A model generated the notes under the pieces. It made no database searches. It had not been told where the DNA came from and worked only from the letters and a program-made list of their open reading frames with translations. Made by a program: the position numbers and the translations under genes. From Hyphomicrobium sp. 99 (GTDB lineage Bacteria > Pseudomonadota > Alphaproteobacteria > Rhizobiales > Hyphomicrobiaceae): DNA of 64,000 nt. The stretch spans positions 3,793,545-3,857,544 of the forward strand of contig NZ_KQ031382.1 in assembly GCF_000384335.2 (NCBI RefSeq). Reading direction: 5' to 3'. Shown here piece after piece: positions 42,929 through 52,265 of this stretch (the stretch's first letter is position 1; every line of letters starts with the position of its first letter).

Positions 42929-45900
42929 TTACTGAAAGCCGCCTAGGCTCTTCATCACCTCATCCGATGAGGTTCGGCGCGGCTGCTGCCTCTGGACGCC
43001 CGTTGAGCGTCCCGACGATGGCCGCACCGCCGGCTCAGGCTTCGGAACGGGTAGGCCCGTTTCAGGATCGATCACGACGGCGCCAGTCGCCGCGTTCGGT
43101 TCGCCGCCCGGCACGCTTTCCTGCGAAAGTGGCTCGACCGTTATTTTCGGCGTCAACACGGTGTTGCCGGGCGCATCAGCAGGCTTCGTCGCGCCTTGCG
43201 GTTCTGCCTGTTGAGCTGCCGGAGCATTCGTAGAGGCGCTCCCCTCCGTCGCTGGTGGTTGCGGCGGAACAGGCGGCGCCGGTGATGCATCCGGCTGCGG
43301 CTGCGGCGCTGTCTCCGCGCCAGGCGTCAAACGTTCGATTTCCTTTTTCTTCGCCGCAGCTATGGCCGCAGCTCGCTCGGCAGCGAGCTTCTTCCGGCGT
43401 TCCTTCTCGAGACGAATACGCTCCTCATCGACGCGCCTCGATTGCTCAAGCTCTTCGACGTTGCGCTCCATCTGGCGAACGACGAGTTCGCGCTGAAGAG
43501 TGGCGACGTCCGCTTTGATTGTTAAGCCGCCAAGATTATCGAGCGGGCCGTCGTAAAGCACCAGGATCGCAGGCAGCGGACCCTTGGGAGCGGGGGGCGC
43601 CCAATTCGCAATCGGAATTGCCGGCGGCGGCAAAGGCCTGACGTTCGACGTAAGCTGGAAAGCCGCATTCATGTCGAGCATTGCGAGGTCGGCAGTAACA
43701 TTGCCTTCCACGCGGCCATCGGGACCATCGAGCACGAACTTGTCGAGCTTGATCGAGCCATCCGCGATCGAAACCGCGAACTCCCGGTTGCCGATTGCCA
43801 GCTTCGATGAATTGAGTGCACCGGCAAGGGCCGTTGATATCGCCCGCTGCTCGTTCTGCAATTTCCCGCCAAGCACATCGTCAACGATTTGTGCAACGGT
43901 CGCCGTCGAGGGCCCAGGGATTTCCGCGTCCGCGAACTTTGCCGTGCCGTCCCCACTCATCACCGCAACGAGACCCGCCGGACTTTGCGCCCGCGCCTCC
44001 GCTTTGAGATCGATCGTCGCCGTGCCTTTTCCGGTTGCACTAACGGCCGCCAATTTGGCCTGCTCGAGCTTCAGCGTCGAGGTGAAAGCGACACCATTCG
44101 ATGCCTTCTCGAAACCGACGTTCCCAGTCAACTGTCCGCCTGCTGCCGTCGCATTGAGATCGCTCACGACGAGCTTGCCGGGAGCCAGCGTCAACGTGAG
44201 TTTGCCGTCGTGCGTGGCAAGGCCCCCGCTCAAGTCGAGCGTCTTGAAGGCGATCTTGAGCGTCGCATTCGTGCTGCCGAGGGCCGCAAAATTGAACAGT
44301 CCCTCAGGCCAGATTGGCTGCACATCCGCGGCAGCGTCGTTATCGACGTCAGATCCGGCCGCGGTGGGCTGCTCCGGGCGCGCGTCGGTGATGGCCGCGA
44401 GCAGGCTCTGAAACGCGACGCGATCCGCATCGATATTTCCAGCGACCTGAACCGCCTCAGCCTTCGGCGTCACGGTCAAATTGCCCGCAAGGGTCGACGT
44501 GCCAAGCGAGAAATCGTGCGCCGCAACGGTCCAATCGTTTCCATTACGGCCAATATGAAGCGAGCCATGAGCTGCAACGTCTTCCGAGCCGCTCGGCAGC
44601 GAAACCCCAGCAATGGCTAGCGCATCGGTAAATTGCGCTGCCTTGAAATCGAGCGTTCCATTGAGCGCCAGTTCAGCGTTCTCCGGCCATCGCGTATGCC
44701 CCGTGAAGCTCATATTGAAATCTGGTGACGCGATATCCGCACGGGCTTCCGCGTCTGCGCCGAAAACGCCGGCCGTCACGAGAGACGCGCGTGCCGCTTG
44801 CGCTGGCTGTTCTGTGCTGACGGCGTGGCTAGTGACTGCACCCCGTCCGAGCGTCGTCAGCAGCGACGACAAAGTTGGCGCATCGAGTGATGTGCGAATG
44901 CGGCTTGGACGTGAGCGCCAGCCCTCAAGTCCGCCATCGAATTCGGCGGTGCCGTTGAGATTTGCGCCGTTCAACGTTCCGTCGAACGTCACGTCGGTCG
45001 CTGTCGGCGACCTCAGGCCGAGCCGGATCAACCCGGCGATCTTGCCGTCTTTCAGTCCCGTGAAGCGATCCTCGCCAAGCACCGTCACAAGACCGGCCTT
45101 GCTGACGAGATCGCGCATCGCCTCCGGCGTCGTCCCAACGAGATCGAACGCAAACGTGCCAGCCGGTCCGCCATCCCGCGTCTCGACGCGACCCTCGAGT
45201 TCGATCGAAAGTCCGCTCTCGGTGGTGAGCTTGGCGACCGGCAGCTTGATGTCCCGGCCTTCGATCGCGAACGAAACATCGACATCCCGATAGGCCGTGT
45301 CGCGGTCGGTCAGCCGGCTGGCGATGACACGCAGCCGAACATCTCCCGGCAAAACCGCGCGCGGATCTTCTGCGCCTTCGACTTTTTGAAGACCGAGCGA
45401 GCGGCGGAATTCGCTATTCAGGGCGGCCGCGATTTTCGGAAAAACTTCACGCGTGTCGAGGTCGGCGGCCTGCAGCGTCAAATCCGTTTGTTGCCTGTCG
45501 CCGCGCAGGATCTTGAGTTCACCGGCAAGCGCGCGGCCCGAGAGATCTCCAGAGGCGTCTGTCAAAGCAAAGTGCGTATCGTCGACTTCGAGCTTGCCCG
45601 CGGCCGAATAGGAACCGTCGGCGTCGAAATCAATCGGAACGCCGGATTTCTCCGCCCACGTTTTCAGCCGCCCAAAACTGCTGCCGCCGATGAAGGCATT
45701 GCCAGCGAAGCTGAACTTGCCCGCATTGTTCTTGAGGTCGCCTGCAAGATCGAGCCGCGATCCACCGGGCAGGCTGACCTTAAACGTGTTGAGGTGCGTG
45801 ACATTGCCTTGACGGATCGCATCGAGCGACAGGCCGCCCGCGTTTTCGCCGCCAACTTTCACCTGTTCGAGATTGATCTTCGCCGTCGCGGTGCTGTCGC

Positions 45901-46954
45901 CTGCAACGGATTGCATCAACCCGCCAGTGAGTTGCTTGAGCTTTGCGAAAGAGGCGCTTCCCTGTCCCGCGCCCGCAAGCCTGTCGATGTCGAGCCATTT
46001 CGATTGCAGGGAAATGTCGAGCCGGGGCGACGCCGTCCACGTGGCAACAGCCGATCCCGTAATCGTTTGCGCGGCGGCCGCGTCATCGAGCGTTAGCGCG
46101 AGCTTCTCGAATTTTGCGCCCAGCGCGTCGGCCGTGACGTCCGATTTGAGATCGAGTAGCGGGGGGGCCTTGCCTCCGGGAGCGACCGTCTCGCTGCCCG
46201 GAATGGCAAGTTTCCCGGTCCACTTGCCTTTGAATATCGGCTTGTTGCTCAGATCGGAAACCCGCCCGTCCAGCATGTAGACGGTCGGAGAACTGTCGCC
46301 GCGTGCGGAAACTTTGAGCGCGAAGGTTCCGTCGGGCTCGGGAATATCGGTCGCGAATTTGACGTCGTGGTCGGCTCCCGCCCAGGAAACCAAACCTTTG
46401 AAACGGAACGGACCTTTGAGGCCATCGGCCGACAGCTCGCCATCGATGCCGTCCAGTGACGCTACGCGCTCAGCTGCTGCGTTGTAGATGGATATCGCGC
46501 CATCCGTGAGTCGCACCGAGCGAAGCGCAACATCATGCGGCACGAACGGCATATCGCCGGGCTTCAACTCGATATTGGTCCAATTCCCGCCGCCCTTATC
46601 GTCGGCCACAAGTGTCAGAACCGGTTTATCGAGCTCGATTTGACTGGCCTCCAATACGCCGCGCAGCAGCGCAGGTCCGGAAAGCCACATCGTGAAACTC
46701 TCTGCACGGACGAACGGCTCGCCCGTCTGCCCAGTCAAGTTGGCGATGCGAACCTTCTCGAAGCGGACGTAGGGAACCGGAAGCAGCTTCAGGTTGACGG
46801 AACCACCGACGCGGACGTCACGGCCAAGAACCTTCGACGCCTCCTCCTCGAAGACGCCACGATATCCGTTCCAGTCAACGAAATTTGGTACGGCAAAAAG
46901 CGCCGCAAGAACAACGACCAGTAGGCCGCCAAAATATAATAGCCCGTTGTTCAT
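42929..46954 (-). CDS. AsmA-family protein, 1341 residues
   Basis: A large envelope protein. One N-terminal membrane helix (LLYFGGLLVVVLAALFAVPNF) is followed by the AsmA start VDWNGYRGVFEEEASKVLGRDV, then about 1000 residues of repetitive beta-strand sequence as in the AsmA/TamB/YhdP group, which form lipid-conducting beta-grooves across the periplasm. The last 230 residues switch to a charged helix (EELEQSRRVDEERIRLEKE) and a Pro/Gln/Ala-rich tail ending SSDEVMKSLGGF. The role is probably phospholipid transport or outer-membrane assembly; no partner adjoins. AGAGACG precedes the ATG. Confidence 0.9.
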   Translation of the reverse strand: MNNGLLYFGGLLVVVLAALFAVPNFVDWNGYRGVFEEEASKVLGRDVRVGGSVNLKLLPVPYVRFEKVRIANLTGQTGEPFVRAESFTMWLSGPALLRGVLEASQIELDKPVLTLVADDKGGGNWTNIELKPGDMPFVPHDVALRSVRLTDGAISIYNAAAERVASLDGIDGELSADGLKGPFRFKGLVSWAGADHDVKFATDIPEPDGTFALKVSARGDSSPTVYMLDGRVSDLSNKPIFKGKWTGKLAIPGSETVAPGGKAPPLLDLKSDVTADALGAKFEKLALTLDDAAAAQTITGSAVATWTASPRLDISLQSKWLDIDRLAGAGQGSASFAKLKQLTGGLMQSVAGDSTATAKINLEQVKVGGENAGGLSLDAIRQGNVTHLNTFKVSLPGGSRLDLAGDLKNNAGKFSFAGNAFIGGSSFGRLKTWAEKSGVPIDFDADGSYSAAGKLEVDDTHFALTDASGDLSGRALAGELKILRGDRQQTDLTLQAADLDTREVFPKIAAALNSEFRRSLGLQKVEGAEDPRAVLPGDVRLRVIASRLTDRDTAYRDVDVSFAIEGRDIKLPVAKLTTESGLSIELEGRVETRDGGPAGTFAFDLVGTTPEAMRDLVSKAGLVTVLGEDRFTGLKDGKIAGLIRLGLRSPTATDVTFDGTLNGANLNGTAEFDGGLEGWRSRPSRIRTSLDAPTLSSLLTTLGRGAVTSHAVSTEQPAQAARASLVTAGVFGADAEARADIASPDFNMSFTGHTRWPENAELALNGTLDFKAAQFTDALAIAGVSLPSGSEDVAAHGSLHIGRNGNDWTVAAHDFSLGTSTLAGNLTVTPKAEAVQVAGNIDADRVAFQSLLAAITDARPEQPTAAGSDVDNDAAADVQPIWPEGLFNFAALGSTNATLKIAFKTLDLSGGLATHDGKLTLTLAPGKLVVSDLNATAAGGQLTGNVGFEKASNGVAFTSTLKLEQAKLAAVSATGKGTATIDLKAEARAQSPAGLVAVMSGDGTAKFADAEIPGPSTATVAQIVDDVLGGKLQNEQRAISTALAGALNSSKLAIGNREFAVSIADGSIKLDKFVLDGPDGRVEGNVTADLAMLDMNAAFQLTSNVRPLPPPAIPIANWAPPAPKGPLPAILVLYDGPLDNLGGLTIKADVATLQRELVVRQMERNVEELEQSRRVDEERIRLEKERRKKLAAERAAAIAAAKKKEIERLTPGAETAPQPQPDASPAPPVPPQPPATEGSASTNAPAAQQAEPQGATKPADAPGNTVLTPKITVEPLSQESVPGGEPNAATGAVVIDPETGLPVPKPEPAVRPSSGRSTGVQRQQPRRTSSDEVMKSLGGFQ

Positions 46955-47594
46955 GAACGTCTCTTTGAGCCGCGCCCGAAACGCAAAGCACAGTGGCGGA
47001 CATCATCGAAATAACGTCCCTGCCTTGTACACCTGTATGACACGGCAGCAGTTCACTCTGAACTTGAAATTTGGCTCAATTCCAACGGACGCGAAGCGGT
47101 GCGCCCACAAATCGAATTCACAACCTTAGATCATAAGCATACGCGTCCTGTAAATGCGGTGGAATTTCCGCGTTGTACCGAGAAGTTTGAGAGAACCACA
47201 TTGAGTTCAGCTGTCGTATTCGGTTAGCCGCCGCAACTCGCGCGATACTTAAATTGAAAACGGCAAAAACTCGAACTGATCGTGAAACGTGACGACATCG
47301 CCCGCTCTGAAAACAAGCCGTGTTGCACCCGAAAAAAGCAGTTCCAGATTCCGAATTCCCAATCGTCTGGCCACAAGCTCAAGCGCGAATTCGCAGTTAA
47401 CTGAAACGGTTGGTCGCGGGGCTTGATACCGCATCGCAACATGTTATTCTGCGGCCTCATCGGACCCGATTTATCGGGTGGCTCGGCCGGGCGCCTATCC
47501 CTCGGAAAACCCTCAGCGTATCGCGATCGTTCTGCCGTCTTCCAGGCCGGCCGGACACTGCCCATCGCCTCGCTGACTAAATTGGTTCAAACGA
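46955..47594. other. 640-bp intergenic region between AsmA and the second sulP gene
   Basis: Divergent spacer, AT-richer than the genes. A small hairpin ACCCGA-TTTA-TCGGGT lies at 47464-47479. A 61-codon frame on the minus strand (47249-47434) has weak codon bias and no clear ribosome site, so I do not call it. No RNA gene recognised. Confidence 0.4.
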
Positions 47595-49076
47595 TTGACA
47601 CTGCTCCAGACTGTTCGCCGCGAATGGCTGACAAACATCCCCACTGAGGTCCTCTCAGGCATACTTGTCGCCCTGGCGCTTATCCCTGAAGCAATCGGCT
47701 TCTCCATTGTTGCAGGCGTCGATCCGAAGGTCGGCCTATACGCTTCCTTCTCTATTGCTTGCGTCACCGCCATCGTCGGTGGACGGCCGGCCATGATCTC
47801 GGCCGCGACCGCCTCGACGGCGGTGCTCATGATCACGTTGGTGAAAGACCACGGCCTCCAGTACCTGTTCGCAGCAACGGTTCTGATGGGGTTGATTCAA
47901 ATCGCGGCCGGAGCGCTGCGGCTCGGCCTGCTGATGAAGTTCGTGTCGCGCTCCGTGATGACCGGCTTCGTCAACGCACTCGCCATCCTGATCTTCATGG
48001 CCCAGCTACCGCAACTGACGCACGCCGGCTGGGAGACCTACGCGATGGTCGGCGCGGGCCTCGGGATCATCTACCTCTTTCCCTTCGTCACGACGAAAAT
48101 TCCGTCCGCGCTCGTCAGCATTATCGTTCTAACTGGTTTCACGATCTACTCCGGCATCACGCTTCGCACCGTCGGAGATATGGGCGAACTCCCGTCGAGC
48201 CTTCCCTTTTTCGCGATACCAGACGTCCCATTCACTCTCGAGACGCTGAAGATCATCCTGCCCTACGCTCTAGCGATGGCGGCCGTTGGCCTGCTGGAAA
48301 GCCTGCTGACCGCATCGATCGTCGACGACATGACCGACACCGGCAGCAACAAGAACCGTGAATGCGTCGGCCAAGGCGTCGCTAACTTCGTCACGGGCTT
48401 CTTAGGTGCGATGGGAGGCTGCGCGATGATCGGACAATCGGTGATCAACGTCACCGCCGGTGCGCGGACAAGACTTTCCACATTCGTCGCCGGTGCATTC
48501 CTGCTGTTCTTGATCGTCGTCATGGGCGATTGGGTTAGGCAAATCCCGATGGCGGCATTGGTCGCTGTGATGATCATGGTATCGATCAGCACGTTCAACT
48601 GGTCATCCATCGCCAACTTGCGCTCGCATCCCCTCTCCTCCACCGTCGTCATGCTCGCAACGGTGATCGTGGTCGTGGCGACCCGTGACCTGTCCCTCGG
48701 AGTCTTGACCGGCGTGGTGCTGAGCGGCGTGTTTTTCGCCGCCAAGGTCGCTCGGCTCCTGGGCGTCTCGACGAAGAGATCGGAGGACGGCAACGATATC
48801 AAGTACGTCGTCACCGGTCAGGTGTTCTTCGCATCCTCGAGCAGTCTCGTGGATGCCTTCGACTACTCGGATGTCCCGGCCCGCGTGTGGATCGATGTCA
48901 GTGCGGCGCACTTCTGGGACATATCGGCGATCGGTGCTCTGGACGAAATCGTGCGCAAGCTCCGCCGTCATGGCGCAGTAGTCGAGGTCATCGGCCTCAA
49001 CGAGGCGAGCGCGACGATGGTGGAGCGCTTCGGAACCCATCATCGCCCAACGGCCAGCCAGCCGGCGGCGCATTGA
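47595..49076 (+). CDS. SulP-family anion transporter with STAS domain (second copy)
   Basis: A 493-residue SLC26/SulP carrier, only distantly like the copy at 38518-40113. It starts [34 protein letters not shown], contains [18 protein letters not shown] and [22 protein letters not shown], and ends with a full STAS domain ([23 protein letters not shown]). The only initiation codon that keeps the N-terminus is TTG at 47595, with a weak ribosome site. Likely sulfate or bicarbonate uptake. A hairpin terminator follows the stop. Confidence 0.88.
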   Translation: MTLLQTVRREWLTNIPTEVLSGILVALALIPEAIGFSIVAGVDPKVGLYASFSIACVTAIVGGRPAMISAATASTAVLMITLVKDHGLQYLFAATVLMGLIQIAAGALRLGLLMKFVSRSVMTGFVNALAILIFMAQLPQLTHAGWETYAMVGAGLGIIYLFPFVTTKIPSALVSIIVLTGFTIYSGITLRTVGDMGELPSSLPFFAIPDVPFTLETLKIILPYALAMAAVGLLESLLTASIVDDMTDTGSNKNRECVGQGVANFVTGFLGAMGGCAMIGQSVINVTAGARTRLSTFVAGAFLLFLIVVMGDWVRQIPMAALVAVMIMVSISTFNWSSIANLRSHPLSSTVVMLATVIVVVATRDLSLGVLTGVVLSGVFFAAKVARLLGVSTKRSEDGNDIKYVVTGQVFFASSSSLVDAFDYSDVPARVWIDVSAAHFWDISAIGALDEIVRKLRRHGAVVEVIGLNEASATMVERFGTHHRPTASQPAAH

Positions 49077-49125
49077 GCGCGAGTGGATAATAGCGCCGCC
49101 TTCTGTCCTGGACGGGAGGCAGCCC

Positions 49126-49150
49126 GAAGGCGCGGGAATCACGCGCCTTC
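49126..49150 (+). terminator. terminator of the second sulP gene
   Basis: GAAGGCGCG and CGCGCCTTC form a perfect 9-bp stem over 7 bases, followed by TCTGTT. It lies 50 bp after the stop. Confidence 0.55.
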
Positions 49151-49280
49151 TCTGTTCGGAAATGTTGGCCTTTTCAGGCGCTTGAATAATTGTGGATCGA
49201 TTTGACAAACGCTGTCCGCAAGGCCGCGGCGGGGCGCCGCGCCGGTTGTACGATCAGCTTCGGTGGTTTACCTGAGTTCC

Positions 49281-51725
49281 ATGACCTCAATTCAGAATCC
49301 GAACGCCACCGGCAGCGGAGATTTGCCGCACGATGACGACCCGCCGTTCGATCTGCCGGAGGCGCCCCGACCGGAGCGCCAGGATGACAGGAACAGCCCG
49401 TCCATTTCGGCGCGCGCCGTAGCTGCGTCTCGCGGCCAGCCGACATATCTCGACGGTCTCAATCCAGAACAGCGCGATGCCGTCGAAACGACGGAAGGAC
49501 CGTTGCTGGTTCTCGCAGGCGCCGGCACCGGAAAAACGCGTGTCCTGACGACCCGCATCGCCCACATTCTCGCAACCGGCCGCGCCTACCCGTCGCAAAT
49601 TCTCTCCGTGACGTTCACGAACAAAGCCGCGCGCGAAATGCGCGAGCGCATCGGAACGCTCATCGGCGGAACGCTCGAAGGCATGCAGTGGCTCGGCACG
49701 TTCCATTCGATCGGCGTCAAGATCCTGCGCCGCCACGTCGAACTCGTCGGCCTGAAGCCAGGCTTCACGATCCTCGACGACGACGACCAGGTACGCCTGC
49801 TGAAGCAAGTCCTCGAAGCCAACGGCATCGATAAGGACCGCTGGCCCGCGCGCCAGCTCGCAAATCTGATCGACAGCTGGAAAAATCGCGGCTTGACGCC
49901 CGATAAAGTCCCTGAGGGCGAAGCCTACAATTTCGCCGTTGGCCAGGGCGCGAAACTGTACGCGGCCTATCAGGCCCGGCTGAAAGATCTCAACGCCTGC
50001 GACTTCGGCGATTTGCTTCTCGAATGTCTGCGGCTCTTCCGCGAGCACCCCGACGTTCTCGCCGACTATCACCGCCGCTTCCGCTATATCCTGGTCGATG
50101 AGTATCAGGACACCAACGTCGCCCAATATCTGTGGCTGCGATTCCTGGCGAAAGGATCGCCGAACATCTGCTGCGTCGGTGACGACGATCAGTCGATCTA
50201 CGGCTGGCGCGGCGCCGAGGTGGACAACATCCTGCGCTTCGAGAAGGACTTCCCCGGAGCAAAGGTCATCCGGCTCGAACGCAACTATCGTTCGACGGCG
50301 AACATTCTCGCCGCCGCCTCCGGCCTCATCGCGAAGAACGATGGCCGTCTCGGCAAAACGCTCTTCACCGACGGTGCCGCCGGATCAAAAGTCAGCGTCG
50401 CGAACTTCTGGGATGACGAGGCGGAAGCACGCGCCATCGGCGAATCTATCGAGCAGTTTCAGCGCAAGAACGAACGCCTGAACGATATGGCCGTTCTGGT
50501 GCGGGCGTCATCCCAGATGCGCGCGATCGAAGACCGTTTCATCACGCTCGGCCTTCCCTATCGCGTCATCGGCGGCCCGCGCTTTTACGAGCGTCAGGAA
50601 ATCAAGGACGCGATTGCGTATCTCGACGTCGTGGCGAACCCCGCGAACGATCTGAAATTCGAGCGCATCGTCAACGTACCGAAGCGCGCTCTTGGCGACA
50701 CGACGGTCAAGCGCGTCCACGAACTGGCGCGCGCTCGCGCGATCCCTCTCTACCAGGCCGCTCGCGAGATCGTTGAAACCGATGAGCTGACGCCGCGTGC
50801 GCGCAAATCGCTATTCGACCTGACGCAATCATTCGAACGCTGGCGCGCGAGCTTGGAGCACACGCGCCACACGGATCTTGCAGAGCAGATCCTCGACGAG
50901 TCCGGTTACACGGCGATGTGGCAGGCTGACAAAAGTCCGCAGTCACAGTCGCGTCTCGAAAACCTCAAAGAACTCGTGCGCTTCATGCACGACTTCGACT
51001 CGTTGCAAGGCTTTCTCGAACACGTCTCTCTCGTCATGGACGCCGACAAAGGCAACGACGGCGATCGCGTCTCCTTGATGACGCTCCACGGCGCCAAGGG
51101 ATTGGAGTTCGGCATCGTCTTCCTTCCGGGCTGGGAAGAAGGCTTGTTTCCGCATCAGCGCTCGATGGATGAAAGCGGCAAAGCCGGCCTCGAGGAAGAG
51201 CGGCGGCTCGCCTATGTCGGCATCACGCGCGCAAGGCGGATTGCGAAGATTTCGTTTGCTCAAAACCGCCGGACGCACGGCCTTTATCAATCGGCGCTTC
51301 CATCCCGCTTTGTCGATGAATTGCCCGTCGCCGCTGTCGAAGTGGTCGAAAGTGAAATGCCGTTCGGCGGCAGGCCCGATCCATTCGGCTACGGAGGGGG
51401 CTTCGGGCAGAGCCGCTTTGATCGGACAGGCGGATCGGAACCGTTCCGGTCGACTTACAATACGCCTGGATGGCAACGCGCTCAGCAATCCTGGAGCAGC
51501 AGCAAAAAGGATCCGAAAAAGAGATCCAGGGGACCGCTGACCCTCGAAGGCGAGCTGGTGGCTGCCTCAAGCGCAAACGCCCCCTCGTTCAAAACCGGGA
51601 CGCGCGTGCGTCACGAAAAATTTGGCGAGGGAACCGTGACGGCCGTCGACGGAAACAAGCTGACCATCGACTTCGATGACGGCTCGACGAAGCGCGTCGT
51701 CGCGAGTTTCGTTGATCCTGTATGA
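49281..51725 (+). CDS. uvrD: ATP-dependent DNA helicase UvrD/PcrA
   Basis: An 814-residue superfamily 1A 3'-5' helicase for nucleotide-excision and mismatch repair. Q motif LNPEQRDAVE, Walker A LAGAGTGKTRVL, motif II VDEYQDTN, motif III GDDDQSIYGWRGA, motif V TLHGAKGLEF and motif VI YVGITRARR are all intact. An N-terminal acidic/proline extension of about 60 residues precedes the helicase. The C-terminal Tudor-like domain (FGEGTVTAVDGNKLTIDFDDG) matches the RNA-polymerase contact of PcrA. The ATG at 49281 is preferred to the GTG at 49263. Confidence 0.95.
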   Translation: MTSIQNPNATGSGDLPHDDDPPFDLPEAPRPERQDDRNSPSISARAVAASRGQPTYLDGLNPEQRDAVETTEGPLLVLAGAGTGKTRVLTTRIAHILATGRAYPSQILSVTFTNKAAREMRERIGTLIGGTLEGMQWLGTFHSIGVKILRRHVELVGLKPGFTILDDDDQVRLLKQVLEANGIDKDRWPARQLANLIDSWKNRGLTPDKVPEGEAYNFAVGQGAKLYAAYQARLKDLNACDFGDLLLECLRLFREHPDVLADYHRRFRYILVDEYQDTNVAQYLWLRFLAKGSPNICCVGDDDQSIYGWRGAEVDNILRFEKDFPGAKVIRLERNYRSTANILAAASGLIAKNDGRLGKTLFTDGAAGSKVSVANFWDDEAEARAIGESIEQFQRKNERLNDMAVLVRASSQMRAIEDRFITLGLPYRVIGGPRFYERQEIKDAIAYLDVVANPANDLKFERIVNVPKRALGDTTVKRVHELARARAIPLYQAAREIVETDELTPRARKSLFDLTQSFERWRASLEHTRHTDLAEQILDESGYTAMWQADKSPQSQSRLENLKELVRFMHDFDSLQGFLEHVSLVMDADKGNDGDRVSLMTLHGAKGLEFGIVFLPGWEEGLFPHQRSMDESGKAGLEEERRLAYVGITRARRIAKISFAQNRRTHGLYQSALPSRFVDELPVAAVEVVESEMPFGGRPDPFGYGGGFGQSRFDRTGGSEPFRSTYNTPGWQRAQQSWSSSKKDPKKRSRGPLTLEGELVAASSANAPSFKTGTRVRHEKFGEGTVTAVDGNKLTIDFDDGSTKRVVASFVDPV

Positions 51726-51810
51726 CGGTTTTGCGATAGATAATGCTCCGATCGCGCCTAACTCTCGCCGCGAAATTTCTTCGTATTGCCGCAATTATAC
51801 AACATATTAT

Positions 51811-51832
51811 CCCCAGCTCGTTGAGCGTGGGG
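51811..51832. other. hairpin after uvrD
   Basis: CCCCAGCTC pairs with GAGC and TGGGG with one bulged G, over a GTT loop. It lies 86 bp after the uvrD stop and may end uvrD transcription, although no T tract follows. Confidence 0.35.
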
Positions 51833-51901
51833 GTTCATCAGCTAAATCAAAACTTTAGGACGTCGGCTCTGCCGGCGTTAACGGGGTGCGTTTGCGTTTA
51901 A

Positions 51902-51931
51902 GTCCCTGATCTAAAAGAAATTAGCAGGGAC
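51902..51931 (+). promoter_or_regulatory. leader hairpin of the 65-residue gene
   Basis: GTCCCTG (51902-51908) and CAGGGAC (51925-51931) form a 7-bp stem; after an AT bulge it continues with CTAA / TTAG over the loop AAGAAA. It lies 60 bp before the ATG at 51991. It could be an operator or an RNA switch; the ligand or protein is unknown. Confidence 0.45.
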
Positions 51932-51990
51932 ATGAAACCGAAACGTGGGACCATTGTTTGGGAGGGTAGAGTCCTTGAAAGGAGCTATCC

Positions 51991-52188
51991 ATGAGCACTT
52001 ACCGCTTTCCGTTGAGAGGTAAGATCGGCGTCGTGCGCGGACAGGACGGGGACGTTCCCGCGCGGCGGATTGGTGTTCAGCGTGATTTGAGCCGGGCAAA
52101 TCGCAGGAATTACCTGCTGTCAGATACACCGCCGTTGACCGAGGAGGAGATCAGAAACCTTCCGGTCGCCCATCGCTACTCATCATGA
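51991..52188 (+). CDS. 65-residue small basic protein, unknown
   Basis: Starts MSTYRFPLRGKIGVVRG with AAAGGAG about seven bases upstream, a strong ribosome site. The protein is basic and hydrophilic (PARRIGVQRDLSRANRRNY), ending PLTEEEIRNLPVAHRYSS, without membrane segment or cysteine. No family recognised. It has its own structured leader and a clear intrinsic terminator, so it is a self-contained transcription unit between uvrD and the J-domain gene. Confidence 0.7.
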   Translation: MSTYRFPLRGKIGVVRGQDGDVPARRIGVQRDLSRANRRNYLLSDTPPLTEEEIRNLPVAHRYSS

Positions 52189-52225
52189 AGTAAAAACAAG
52201 AACGCATTCGGACTCGAATGATTGA

Positions 52226-52253
52226 CGGCACCGCTTTTGAGAGAGCGGTGCCG
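52226..52253. terminator. intrinsic terminator of the small gene
   Basis: CGGCACCGCT and AGCGGTGCCG form a perfect 10-bp stem over 8 bases, followed by TTTGATTTT. It is 38 bp after the stop at 52188 and 13 bp from the end of the convergent J-domain gene. Confidence 0.85.
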
Positions 52254-52265
52254 TTTGATTTTGCA

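Noticed and set aside
47249..47434. 61-codon minus-strand frame in the AsmA-sulP spacer
   Set aside because: Codon third positions are near 50% GC, there is no clear ribosome site, and no recognisable motif.
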